A DNA stretch of 64,000 nucleotides from Pseudochrobactrum saccharolyticum (GTDB lineage: Bacteria > Pseudomonadota > Alphaproteobacteria > Rhizobiales > Rhizobiaceae), in assembly GCF_008801715.1 (NCBI RefSeq), contig NZ_VZPG01000006.1, positions 62,001-126,000 of the forward strand, written 5' to 3'. Both the position numbers and the translations under genes were made by a program. Shown here one piece after another: positions 18,501 through 27,148 of this stretch (position 1 is the first letter of the stretch; the number at the start of each line of letters is the position of its first letter). The notes below the pieces were generated by a model. The model worked only from the letters and a program-made list of their open reading frames with translations. It had not been told where the DNA came from and searched no databases.

Positions 18501-18943
18501 CTTGTTCTGCTCACTGGCAACTGCAGTTCACTGAAACGCAGTTGTAATTTTTGACAAGCATTCCGACCACATAAGAGCACCGTATTTTCTCCGGTTTATA
18601 ACCGGCCAAACAGGCGAATCCCCTATAATCAGGCTGCACTTCACTCGTTTGCATCACAAAGCGTGATCGTAAAAAACCGTTTGGCTATGGCCTATCCAAG
18701 CAAAATGCACGCTCATACACGCTCGCGCAATAATATGGTTAAAGAAAGATGAATTGTGATTTTGTGCTTGCCAGAGAAAATAATGCCATCCAGGCGAATA
18801 AAGTCAGCCTGTTCAGATAGTTAAGCAGAATCGCCCGTATTTTCAGGTACTAGCAACACCAGTCGGCAGATTTTCGTAGAAGTGCTTTATCCACAAAGCG
18901 GCTCTCAGTTGCGGATAAACAAAGCAGGTCCGGAAATAAAAAA
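18501..18943. other. Long non-coding stretch
   Basis: About 440 bases, part of a 588-base gap between the RcdA-like and OpgC-like genes. I see no supported gene or RNA. Promoters for the minus-strand RcdA-like gene should lie at the left edge. Confidence 0.45.
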
Positions 18944-18963
18944 AGAGCCGCAAAAGCGGCTCT
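18944..18963 (-). terminator. Terminator downstream of the OpgC-like gene
   Basis: On the minus strand AGAGCCGC-TTTT-GCGGCTCT is followed by seven or more T residues, about 125 bases past the stop of the OpgC-like gene. A smaller hairpin (TCCGG/CCGGA near 19018-19033) lies between. Confidence 0.8.
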
Positions 18964-19088
18964 CAGAAGTTTAACAGGGAGGCGTCATACAGAGGGACCA
19001 AGTCCACTCGGTAAGAATCCGGCAAAACCGGATAGCCTTATATTCTTTTGTTAACTTTAATATTTGGTTAATGCGGCTTCTATCACTT

Positions 19089-20309
19089 TCAGGAAGCAGG
19101 AACCGAACGCGGCTTCACAGCTATAGGAGCTGGTTTCCGGCTTTCTGCCGCCCGTGCGGATCTTGCGATTTCCGGCACAGGGCTTTTCGAAACTGCTTTG
19201 CCTTTCCAGCCTATGCGCGGCAGCCATTCCAGATAATAGACCAGCGCAAACTGAGCCATAATACCGCCCGCAATCAGCAAGGTGTCAAAGGACAGGCTCA
19301 CCGGATAGACATGGCGCAGCGCCTGACCAACCATCGCCAGAATAGTACCGGCTACAAAAACCGGCAGCGAATGTTTACCCAGCAAGGCCAGCGGATGGTT
19401 CATATCAAGACGGGCTTTTTCCGACAGCGCAGGGATACCGGCAATCACATAGGCAAGCGCCAGCACATGCAACAAACGGGTTGCCGAGAGATAGGTCTTG
19501 TCAAAACCGGTCAGCACCGCAGGCAGGCCAAAGGAAATATCCCAGTTCGGATGCGGGACACGCAGCCACAGCAGGGAGAAAACCAGATAACCGATCGCCG
19601 CAATCATCAGCGGACGGTTCTGATCAAAGCGGCCGCCCTGCTTCACATAGGTCATCGCACCAATACCGATGGCGAACAGAAACTGCCACGACAACGGATT
19701 AAGGAACCACACGCCCTGTGTCGGATAATTCACCGGCGCAATATGATAATAGCCGGACAGAAACCAGATCGAACCGGAAATCGTCAGCATCAACGAAATA
19801 CTGATCCGCGACAGATAAAGCATGACCGGCGCAAACAGCATCAGTACCAGATAGAGCGACAGAATATTATTATAGCCGAGCTGATGGCCAAGCGTCGCCA
19901 GACCGACAAAAGCCTGTGCAGGCTGTTCCATCACAGTCTTGATATTGATCATTTCCAGCATTTCCGGCCGTTTCATATAAATGGCCGTAAAACCGAAAAT
20001 CGCCAGTGTGATGAGCGTTGTCATCATCTGCGCCATATAAAGCGTCATCGACCGGCGTGCCATTTTCAATGACAGCAGCAGGCGATTGCCTTCAATAAAT
20101 TTGGAACTATAGGCAAGCGCAACAGCCAGACCGGAAATCAGCACAAAAGCTTCCGCAGAATCGGAAAAACCGAATTCGCGATGCGTGAATTTCTCATAAA
20201 TTGTGCCCGGAACATGGTTGATGAAGATCGTCAGCAATGCCAGCGCCCTGAAAACATCAAGACGCGTATCGCGCATTTTCACCATCTGTCCTGCATTATG
20301 TATTGTCAT
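19089..20309 (-). CDS. OpgC-domain membrane protein (glucan succinylation-type acyltransferase)
   Basis: A polytopic membrane protein of about ten helices that opens with the OpgC/acyltransferase-3 signature RLDVFRALALLTIFINHVPGTIYEKFTHREFGFSDSAEAFVLISG. OpgC proteins transfer succinyl groups to osmoregulated periplasmic glucans; in Brucellaceae such glucans are cyclic and matter for osmoadaptation. The C-terminal tail (GKAVSKSPVPEIARSARAAES...) is basic and cytoplasmic. The ATG at 20309 was chosen; ATGs 24 and 33 bases further in are possible. No glucan synthase gene is nearby, so the substrate is inferred from the family. Confidence 0.8.
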   Translation of the reverse strand: MTIHNAGQMVKMRDTRLDVFRALALLTIFINHVPGTIYEKFTHREFGFSDSAEAFVLISGLAVALAYSSKFIEGNRLLLSLKMARRSMTLYMAQMMTTLITLAIFGFTAIYMKRPEMLEMINIKTVMEQPAQAFVGLATLGHQLGYNNILSLYLVLMLFAPVMLYLSRISISLMLTISGSIWFLSGYYHIAPVNYPTQGVWFLNPLSWQFLFAIGIGAMTYVKQGGRFDQNRPLMIAAIGYLVFSLLWLRVPHPNWDISFGLPAVLTGFDKTYLSATRLLHVLALAYVIAGIPALSEKARLDMNHPLALLGKHSLPVFVAGTILAMVGQALRHVYPVSLSFDTLLIAGGIMAQFALVYYLEWLPRIGWKGKAVSKSPVPEIARSARAAESRKPAPIAVKPRSVPAS

Positions 20310-20703
20310 TGCCAGCCTGCCTTTTGCCTGACTTGCCTGAATGTTTTCATCTCTCAAGAAGCGAAAACATGTCCTGCAGACAGTTTTTGTCTGCATACAA
20401 CAATACGACTCAAATGGGACACGAAAGCGGCTAAGCCACCGCTTACCCCCATCACATTATTTTCCAGAACTAAACAAAACGACAATGACAATAAGTTGTT
20501 AGCATCAAGATCGAAGGGAAATTCGGGGAAAAAGGACAGCGCTCCGATGTTTTTGCACCTGTCTTTAAAAACCGCGTTATCTTTTGGCAAATATGCTCTA
20601 AACAGAAGATAATGACCGGTATATTGCATATTTTACACTGTGCAATTCCCGAACTTTGCCATTTTTATGGGCTATTGGCGCCCGCTCAACGAGGCTTTAT
20701 CTG
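20310..20703. other. Divergent intergenic region between the OpgC-like and ThiE-like genes
   Basis: About 390 AT-rich bases holding the promoters of two divergent genes. No terminator, RNA or coding frame stands out. Confidence 0.45.
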
Positions 20704-21369
20704 ATGAAATTTCCTGCAAACCGTCCGCGTCTAGTGCTGGTTGTCCCTTCTCCTTCTTCGGAAGAGCATACGGCAGATACGCTGCTTGCCACGCTGGATA
20801 AAGCCCTGACTGCAGGCGACATTGCCAGCGTCATTCTCGACAACGGGAAAACCGACGAGGCATCCTTTCAGGCTTTTGCAACATTGGCCGTTGGCAAAAT
20901 TCAGGCTGCCGGTGCTGCGGCCATCATTCTGAACGATACCCGCACCGCCGGTCGTGTCGGCGCAGACGGCGTGCATATTGAAGGCTCTCTGGCCGATATT
21001 GCAGATGCTGTTGAGCGCTATACGCCGAAAATGATCGTCGGCACCGGCAATGTGAAAGAGCGTCACACAGCACTGGAAGTCGGTGAATTGCAGCCGGATT
21101 ATATGTTCTTCGGCAAAATCGGTGCCGATACCAAACCGGAAGCCCATCCGCGCAATCTTTCACTGGCTGAATGGTGGGCGGCAATGGTCGAGATTCCGGC
21201 TATTTTGCAGGCCGGTGCAAAACTGGATGATCTCGCGGCTTGTTTTGCCACACATGCGGAATTTATCGCATTGGGTACCTCTGTGTTTTCTGCAGAAGAT
21301 CCTGCACAGGTTATTGCCGATGCAAACCGCCAGCTCGATGAGATGAGCGCGGCTGAGACTGAAGAGTAA
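20704..21369 (+). CDS. ThiE-like TIM-barrel protein (divergent thiamine phosphate synthase family)
   Basis: A 221-residue protein with ThiE-like blocks ILNDTRTAGRVGADGVHIEG (compare the usual ND..LA...GADGVHLGQED) and YMFFGKIGADTKPEAHPRNLSL. The phosphate- and substrate-binding signature HLGQ.D is replaced by HIEGS, and the usual GP.FPT.TK loop is also altered, so classical thiamine phosphate synthase activity is doubtful. The start at 20704 has GAGG nine bases upstream; an in-frame ATG 48 bases earlier lacks this. Twelve bases separate it from the Sel1-repeat gene, so they form an operon. It is distant from the thi genes at 58-63 kb. Confidence 0.7.
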   Translation: MKFPANRPRLVLVVPSPSSEEHTADTLLATLDKALTAGDIASVILDNGKTDEASFQAFATLAVGKIQAAGAAAIILNDTRTAGRVGADGVHIEGSLADIADAVERYTPKMIVGTGNVKERHTALEVGELQPDYMFFGKIGADTKPEAHPRNLSLAEWWAAMVEIPAILQAGAKLDDLAACFATHAEFIALGTSVFSAEDPAQVIADANRQLDEMSAAETEE

Positions 21370-21381
21370 CAGAGTTAGACC

Positions 21382-22566
21382 ATGCTGAAAAAATCCGTTT
21401 TGTTCAACAGCACCTGTGCTTTCTGGTTGGTTGCCGCAGCGACGGTTATGCCGGCAACCACTGTCATGGCTGCAGAGGCCGCAAAACCGGCACCTGAGAA
21501 AACAGTGCCGGAAGCTGACAAGTCCAAAGCTGACAAGTCCAAAACGGATAAAACAGAGACGGATAAACCGGCAGATTCGACCGGCGCATCTATGGATGTA
21601 CCGTCAGTTTCAACCGGCTTCACTATTCCGGAACTTGCCGGATCATGGTCGAAAAATCAGACTGAAAAGTCTGACATGCTTCAGCAACCGGCAACGACCG
21701 ATGCCATGCCCGCTTTTAACGAGAACCGGTTCGGGGACAAAATTGCCGATCCGGCCTTTGGTGCATTTCAGCGCGGTCTTTATCTGACAGCCTTCAATCT
21801 TGGCATGGAACGCGCCAAAGCCGGTGATCCGGCTGCGCAAACACTGGTGGCTGAAATCTATGCCCGTGGCCTTGGCGTCAAATCCGATCAGAAACAAGCA
21901 GCGCACTGGTATGGCTTAGCCGCTGAAAAAGGCGAACATGAAGCCCAGTTCCGCTACGCCGCCATGCTGCTTCAGGGCATCTACGTCACCAAGGACGCGA
22001 AAAAAGCTGAAGAGCTGATGCAAAAAGCGGCCGAAGCAGGCAATGCCATGGCGCAATTCAATTATGCGCAAATGCTGATGATGCGCCGTCCCGGAGCCAA
22101 AGGGCTGGATGAAGCCGCACCATGGTTCCAGAAAGCGGCAGATGCCGGACTGGCCGATGGTGAATATGCTGTCAGTCAGCTGCTTGCCAATGGCACCGCA
22201 ACAATCAAGCGCGATGATGCGCAGGCACGGGAATATTTATTGCGTGCCGCCCGCAAAAATTATGACACGGCACAGCTTGATCTGGGTACATGGCTGGTCG
22301 AAGGGCGTGGTGGCGAGCGCAATTATGATGCCGGTTTCCGTTGGATGCTGACAGCAGCGCGCGGCGGCAATATTGCAGCCATGGCGCGTGTGGCACGGCT
22401 TTATCGTGACGGTATCGGCACAGACGGTAATTCGGTTGAGGCTGCGGCATGGTATATTCTGGCGCGGCGCTCAAAACTCAATGCCAAAGACCTCGATTCT
22501 TTCATGGACGGTCTGACAGATGAAGAAATTCAGCAGGCCATCGCCCGTGCAAACAATCTGCGCTGA
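21382..22566 (+). CDS. Periplasmic Sel1-repeat (TPR-like) protein
   Basis: An exported protein with a signal peptide (MLKKSVLFNSTCAFWLVAAATVMPATTVMA), a lysine/aspartate-rich low-complexity linker that contains an exact 15-bp tandem duplication, and then about seven Sel1-like helical repeats (GDPAAQTLVAEIYARGLGVKSDQKQAAHWYGLAAEKGEHEAQFRYAAMLLQG and following). Sel1 proteins act as protein-binding scaffolds. The length is 394 residues. Co-transcribed with the ThiE-like gene; the link between the two is unknown. Confidence 0.85.
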   Translation: MLKKSVLFNSTCAFWLVAAATVMPATTVMAAEAAKPAPEKTVPEADKSKADKSKTDKTETDKPADSTGASMDVPSVSTGFTIPELAGSWSKNQTEKSDMLQQPATTDAMPAFNENRFGDKIADPAFGAFQRGLYLTAFNLGMERAKAGDPAAQTLVAEIYARGLGVKSDQKQAAHWYGLAAEKGEHEAQFRYAAMLLQGIYVTKDAKKAEELMQKAAEAGNAMAQFNYAQMLMMRRPGAKGLDEAAPWFQKAADAGLADGEYAVSQLLANGTATIKRDDAQAREYLLRAARKNYDTAQLDLGTWLVEGRGGERNYDAGFRWMLTAARGGNIAAMARVARLYRDGIGTDGNSVEAAAWYILARRSKLNAKDLDSFMDGLTDEEIQQAIARANNLR

Positions 22567-22592
22567 CCGGTAAAATTGCATTTTTACTAACA

Positions 22593-22693
22593 TAGAGCGC
22601 TGTGCGCCCGATCAGGCGCACAGCGCTCTAACACTTTAAATGAGAGCATAATTTTCGCTGAAACTGATTCAAGTTTAAGAAATTATGCTCTAG
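22593..22693. repeat. Paired hairpin repeat (tagagcg family), copy 1
   Basis: First hairpin 22593-22630 is a perfect 16-bp stem (TAGAGCGCTGTGCGCC and its complement) with a six-base loop. After aacactttaaa comes a second, imperfect hairpin bounded by agagcataattt and aaattatgctct. The same two-part structure recurs at 36004-36109. Confidence 0.85.
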
Positions 22694-22901
22694 TGCAGCC
22701 CGAAGTCCGGCAAAGCATCGTATCAGACTTGCTAAAATTGCAGATTTATGGTCTTGAAAACCCCGATTGATATGGCTTGAGAGCCCTCTGATACCGCCTG
22801 CGGCATTTTTTGCCAAACCGCCACCGGTTTTGCGCGAAGCGACGCAGAATTTCAAAGGGTAAATCAGAGAAAATTTCACACTAATTCCGGATTGAACGAA
22901 T

Positions 22902-23462
22902 ATGAAGATCAACGGTAACGAAATCCGTCCCGGCAATGTCATTGAGCACAATGGCGGCCTGTGGGCAGCAGTTAAATGCAACGCGGTTAAACCAGGTAAA
23001 GGCGGCGCCTATAATCAGGTTGAACTGAAAAACCTTATCGACGGCACCAAGCTGAATGAACGTTTCCGTTCTGCTGAAACTGTTGAACGCATCCGTCTTG
23101 AGCAGAAAGACTTCTCTTTCCTCTATGAACAGGGTGAAGCTCTGATTTTCATGGATACCGAAAGCTACGAACAGCTCGAACTGAACAAAGACTTTGTTGG
23201 TGAGCGCGCTGCATTCCTGCAGGACGGCATGATGGTCACCGTTGAAATGCACGAAGAACGCCCGATCGGCATTCGTCTGCCGGATCAGGTTACACTGGCA
23301 ATCACCGAAGCTGATCCGGTTGTTAAAGGCCAGACAGCGGCTTCTTCCTACAAGCCTGCAATTCTGGAAAACGGCATCCGTATTCTCGTGCCGCCTTTCA
23401 TTGAATCCGGCGAACGCGTTATCGTTGACACCAACGAACTGACCTACGTATCCCGCGCCTGA
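22902..23462 (+). CDS. efp: Translation elongation factor P
   Basis: Binds between the P and E sites of the ribosome and relieves stalling at consecutive prolines. It has the full three-domain structure in 186 residues. The exposed loop KPGKGGAY places the lysine that is modified in many proteobacteria at residue 33. The N-terminus [21 protein letters not shown] and C-terminus [17 protein letters not shown] are typical. No epmA or epmB modification gene lies next to it in this window. It follows palindromic repeat DNA and precedes a hairpin at about 23510-23541. Confidence 0.96.
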   Translation: MKINGNEIRPGNVIEHNGGLWAAVKCNAVKPGKGGAYNQVELKNLIDGTKLNERFRSAETVERIRLEQKDFSFLYEQGEALIFMDTESYEQLELNKDFVGERAAFLQDGMMVTVEMHEERPIGIRLPDQVTLAITEADPVVKGQTAASSYKPAILENGIRILVPPFIESGERVIVDTNELTYVSRA

Positions 23463-23907
23463 TCCGGCTCAAAATACCACCTGTACTCTTCAGGATTTAA
23501 ATATTGTTTCATCCGCAAGGCATGCTTTGCGGATGAAAAAGCTGTTAAGCACATTGACATTTGTGAATAGATCCAGAAAACGAAAGCACTTTTCGGAGAA
23601 TGTGCGCGTGCTCATATTATTGGGCTGCGTCGATCTGATCCGGCCGTGCCGGACTATGCTCTAAACAGTCTCTCGCTTTTAGCTCAGATATTATTTATGC
23701 ATGATCTTTATGCATATAAAAGATTATCCGGCGAACAGACGCTGCTCACATTTAACGTCTGTGCCAGCCGGTTTCCACACATGAAAACTGCCCCTCGTCT
23801 TTGGTGAGGCTTAGCGGTTTTCTCTTTGACACGAACGCATAAATTGTACCGGCCGGCGATGCAGACTTCAGCCAGCACCGGACTTATGCACTGACAGGAC
23901 GAAAAAT
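23463..23907. other. efp-suhB intergenic region
   Basis: About 445 bases. Near the left end is a 12-bp stem-loop (TTTCATCCGCAA ... TTGCGGATGAAA, 23508-23541) that may end efp transcripts but lacks a clean T run. Fragments resembling the palindromic repeats occur (gtgccggactatgctctaa). I see no gene. Confidence 0.4.
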
Positions 23908-24699
23908 ATGGCGCGCTCAGCAATTCTCAACGTTATGGTTCAGGCCGCAATCAAGGCCGGACGCTCACTGGCGCGTGATTTTGGTGAAGTACAGAATCTG
24001 CAGGTCTCGCTCAAAGGCCCGGGCGATTATGTAAGTCAGGCCGATAAAAAAGCCGAAGATATTATTTTCAGCGAACTGCGCCGTGCGCGTCCTGATTATA
24101 GCTTTCTGATGGAAGAACGCGGCGCGGTTGAAGGTGCTGACAGCCAGCACCGCTGGATCGTTGATCCTCTCGACGGCACCACCAACTTCCTGCACGGTAT
24201 TCCGACCTTTGCCGTTTCCATCGCTCTTGAGCGTCAGGGACAGGTTGTTGCCGGTGTGATCTACAATCCTGCAACGGACGAACTTTATACCTCTGAGCGT
24301 GGTGGCGGTGCATTCCTCAACGACCGCCGCCTGCGCGTTGCAGCCCGCTCCAAGCTTTCCGATGCTGTGATTACCCATGGTATGCCGCATCTGGGTCGCG
24401 GCAAGCATGGTCACTACCTCATCGAACTGCGCAATGTTATGGGTGAAGCCGCCGGTATGCGTGCGTTTGGCGCCGCTTCTCTAGAACTCGCTTATGTCGC
24501 TGCCGGTCGCGTTGACGGCTACTGGGATGAGCCGCTGTCCCCTTGGGATATGGCAGCCGGTATTCTGATGGTACGTGAAGCCGGTGGCTTTATCTCCGAC
24601 AAAAACGGCCAGCAGGACATGTATGAGCAGAAAAACATCGTAGCCGGTAATGAGCTCATTCACGGCCAGCTGCTGCGGACAATCAAAAAGCCGGTCTGA
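23908..24699 (+). CDS. suhB: Inositol monophosphatase family protein (SuhB type)
   Basis: A magnesium-dependent phosphatase of the IMPase/SuhB family. Metal-binding motif 1 is WIVDPLDGTTNFLHGIP near residue 86 and motif 2 is PWDMAAGILMVREAGG in the C-terminal part; an upstream MEERG supplies the further acidic ligand. It is 263 residues long. SuhB-like proteins act on inositol or related sugar phosphates and in some bacteria assist rRNA antitermination; which applies here is unknown. Single gene with its own terminator. Confidence 0.9.
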   Translation: MARSAILNVMVQAAIKAGRSLARDFGEVQNLQVSLKGPGDYVSQADKKAEDIIFSELRRARPDYSFLMEERGAVEGADSQHRWIVDPLDGTTNFLHGIPTFAVSIALERQGQVVAGVIYNPATDELYTSERGGGAFLNDRRLRVAARSKLSDAVITHGMPHLGRGKHGHYLIELRNVMGEAAGMRAFGAASLELAYVAAGRVDGYWDEPLSPWDMAAGILMVREAGGFISDKNGQQDMYEQKNIVAGNELIHGQLLRTIKKPV

Positions 24700-24724
24700 T
24701 AAAACGATCAGGCTGAAATCACCA

Positions 24725-24760
24725 ATCCCCCGTTCATCTCTGATGCGCGGGGGATTTTTT
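24725..24760 (+). terminator. Terminator after suhB
   Basis: ATCCCCCG pairs with CGGGGGAT across a 15-base loop and is followed by a T run, about 25 bases past the suhB stop. Confidence 0.8.
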
Positions 24761-24788
24761 TATATCCTGTTCCCGTTTTCACCGCTCT

Positions 24789-24892
24789 AGAGCGTGTCGC
24801 GTTTAATTGTATCCGCTGCGCTCGCTCTATCGCTTTATTTTTACGCATGTCGTTATCGGAAAACCGGTGTCCACTTTTCCGCGACATGCTAT
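24789..24892 (+). repeat. Composite palindromic repeat, copy B
   Basis: Module 1 runs agagcgtgtcgcg to ctcgctct; module 2 runs gcatgtcg to cgacatgct. It is nearly identical in module 2 to copy A at 17854 (one changed stretch, ccggtgtcc for ccggttccc). Confidence 0.85.
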
Positions 24893-25035
24893 AGCTTGCC
24901 ACAGTCGGAAATATGACAGGAATAAAAGTTTCAGTTTTGAAAATTTTGCAGTAGCGTCCTGTATCACAAAGCGGTTTCAGACAATGCAGAACAGCATCTG
25001 AAGCAAAACACATCAGGCTCAGGCGAGAGAATATT

Positions 25036-26046
25036 ATGGCGCAGCGGGATATCAGCATGGGAACAGATTACGACCCGAACCGGCTTTCCAGCCCGCGGCA
25101 GGTCATGATGATTATGATTATATTCCTCGCTCTTGTCGCTTTTCTGGCTCTGGTTCTGGTACGGCAGATCCAGACCTTCTTCGTCACCAATCCCGGCCTC
25201 AACGGCCTGATTCTCGGTGTATTGCTGGTCGGTATCATATTGGCTTTCATTCAGGTTCTGCGCCTTGTGCCGGAAATCCGCTGGGTCAATTCCTTCCGCA
25301 ACGGTGATGACGGCGCGACGGATCCGGTGCTGCTGGCACCAATGCGGGCGATGATCGGCCGCCGCCAGTCTATGGCACTATCCGCCACATCCATGCGCTC
25401 TATTCTTGATTCCATTGCCACCCGTCTGGATGAAAGCCGCGATATTTCCCGTTATCTGATCGGGTTGCTGGTATTTCTCGGCCTGCTCGGTACATTTTGG
25501 GGGTTGCTGGAAACTATCGGCTCCATCGGTCAGACCATTCAGTCCCTTGATCCGAAATCCAATGACACCGGCACGGTGCTGGATTCGCTCAAGAGCGGAT
25601 TGCAGGCACCGCTCAGCGGCATGGGTACGGCTTTCTCGTCCTCCCTGTTCGGTCTGTCCGGTTCGCTGATTCTCGGCTTTCTCGATCTGCAATCCGGTCG
25701 CGCCCAGAACCGTTTCTATACGGAACTGGAAAACTGGCTGTCCTCGGTCACCGATCTGAATTCCGACCTGCGCGTTGATGCGGAAAACGGCAATACAACA
25801 CTGGAAGAAATCCGGCTGTTCTCCGACCGTCTGCAAACGATGCAGGACGGCAACGGCACCAGCCAGCGCACAACCGCTGCTCTGGCCAATCTGGCAGACG
25901 GTGTGCAGGCATTGGTGAAAACCATGCGCCATGACCAGCAAAGCATGAGTGACTGGGTTGAACGGCAGGCCGAAGAGCAGAAAGCTCTGCGTCAGGCTGT
26001 TGAGAAACTGAACACCATCCTCTCCGCTACCAAGCGCGAACAATAA
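25036..26046 (+). CDS. MotA/TolQ/ExbB-family membrane channel protein of unknown role
   Basis: A 336-residue protein with four predicted membrane helices near residues 22-43, 54-75, 140-163 and 196-218. The third, YLIGLLVFLGLLGTFWGLLETIGSIG, and the fourth, LSGMGTAFSSSLFGLSGSLILGFLDLQ, match the MotA/ExbB core (LGLLGTFWGL; GMGTAFSSSLFGL). A helical cytoplasmic C-terminal tail of about 110 residues follows. It is ten bases upstream of an OmpA-domain partner, so the pair looks like an ion-driven motor anchored to peptidoglycan. No flagellar gene is nearby. It is separate from the TolQ of this window. Confidence 0.85.
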   Translation: MAQRDISMGTDYDPNRLSSPRQVMMIMIIFLALVAFLALVLVRQIQTFFVTNPGLNGLILGVLLVGIILAFIQVLRLVPEIRWVNSFRNGDDGATDPVLLAPMRAMIGRRQSMALSATSMRSILDSIATRLDESRDISRYLIGLLVFLGLLGTFWGLLETIGSIGQTIQSLDPKSNDTGTVLDSLKSGLQAPLSGMGTAFSSSLFGLSGSLILGFLDLQSGRAQNRFYTELENWLSSVTDLNSDLRVDAENGNTTLEEIRLFSDRLQTMQDGNGTSQRTTAALANLADGVQALVKTMRHDQQSMSDWVERQAEEQKALRQAVEKLNTILSATKREQ

Positions 26047-26056
26047 GGCGGAACCG

Positions 26057-27085
26057 ATGGCCTTATCCCGTAACCGTCGCAGTGAGCGCCATGTTGATTA
26101 TTGGCCGGGCTTTGTGGACGCGCTGTCCACATTGCTGCTGGCGATCATGTTCCTGCTGTCCGTCTTTGTGCTGATGCAGTTTCTGCTCTCACAAGAGGTC
26201 AATAACAAGGATTCTGTACTGAACCGGCTCAACAGTCAGATCAGCGAACTGACCGAGCTTTTGTCGCTGGAACGCGGCAAGGGGCAGGATCTGGAAGATA
26301 CACTGGCCGGCCTTCAGGCTTCGCTCACCGCTGCGGAAAATGAAAAATCCCGCCTGCAAAGCCTGCTCGCTTCCGGTGGCTCCGGTGCAGCTGCAGAGCA
26401 GCGTGCCGGTGAATTATCTGCAACGCTGGATGCTGAAAAACAGGTCAGCGCACGAGCCTTGTCGCAAGTCGAATTGCTCAATCAGCAGATTGCAGCCCTG
26501 CGCCGTCAGATCGGTGCGCTGGAAGACGCACTCAATGCATCCGAAGCCCGCGATCGTGAATCCAATACCAAGATCGCTGATCTCGGGAAAAGGCTGAATG
26601 TGGCACTTGCCCAGCGGGTACAGGAACTGAACCGCTACCGTTCCGACTTCTTCGGACGCTTACGCGAGATTCTCTCCGATCGTGAAAATATCCGCATTGT
26701 CGGCGACCGCTTCGTCTTCCAGTCAGAAGTGCTGTTTCCGACCGGCTCAGCAGATATCAATCCGCAAGGCCTGATCGAAATGAAAAAGCTGGCCGATGCG
26801 GTGGTAGAGCTGAATAAGGAAATACCGGACGATATCAACTGGGTGCTGCGTGTGGACGGCCATACGGATAATGTGCCGCTATCCGGCACGGGCCGTTATC
26901 GCGACAACTGGGAACTCTCCTCAGCGCGTGCAACGGCGGTGGTTAAATTCCTGATTGCCAATGGCGTACCGGCGAACCGGCTGGTAGCCGCAGGTTTTGG
27001 TGAGTACCAACCTTTGGAAGCTGACGACAGCTCCGATGCCCGCAGCCGCAACCGGCGTATCGAGTTGAAACTCACTGAGAGATAA
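26057..27085 (+). CDS. MotB-like membrane protein with OmpA peptidoglycan-binding domain
   Basis: A 342-residue partner of the preceding MotA-like gene. One N-terminal helix carries the expected ion-binding aspartate at its start (FVDALSTLLLAIMFLLSVFVL, Asp21). A periplasmic coiled coil of about 140 residues (INSELTELLSLERGKG... to DLGKRLN) follows, then an OmpA-like domain with VLFPTGSADINPQG, VDGHTDNVPL and NWELSSARATAVV, which bind diaminopimelate. The coiled coil is far longer than the plug region of MotB. It ends with a strong terminator. Confidence 0.87.
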   Translation: MALSRNRRSERHVDYWPGFVDALSTLLLAIMFLLSVFVLMQFLLSQEVNNKDSVLNRLNSQISELTELLSLERGKGQDLEDTLAGLQASLTAAENEKSRLQSLLASGGSGAAAEQRAGELSATLDAEKQVSARALSQVELLNQQIAALRRQIGALEDALNASEARDRESNTKIADLGKRLNVALAQRVQELNRYRSDFFGRLREILSDRENIRIVGDRFVFQSEVLFPTGSADINPQGLIEMKKLADAVVELNKEIPDDINWVLRVDGHTDNVPLSGTGRYRDNWELSSARATAVVKFLIANGVPANRLVAAGFGEYQPLEADDSSDARSRNRRIELKLTER

Positions 27086-27088
27086 CCA

Positions 27089-27117
27089 AAAGCCCCGTTT
27101 AAAACGGGGCTTTTTAT
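27089..27117. terminator. Terminator between the motor operon and the ABC exporter
   Basis: AAAGCCCCGTTTT pairs with AAAACGGGGCTTT and is followed by a T run. It serves the plus-strand motor operon and may also serve the convergent ABC gene. Confidence 0.88.
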
Positions 27118-27148
27118 TTCAATGCACCTGCTGAAACTGCAGGCTTTT

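Noticed and set aside
25036-26046. Flagellar MotA
   Set aside because: No flagellar genes nearby, a different helix spacing, and a stalked partner unlike MotB.
25036-27085. Zorya defence system
   Set aside because: The MotA-like/OmpA-like pair resembles ZorA and ZorB, but neighbours are suhB and an ABC exporter, with no ZorC, ZorD or ZorE and no defence island context.
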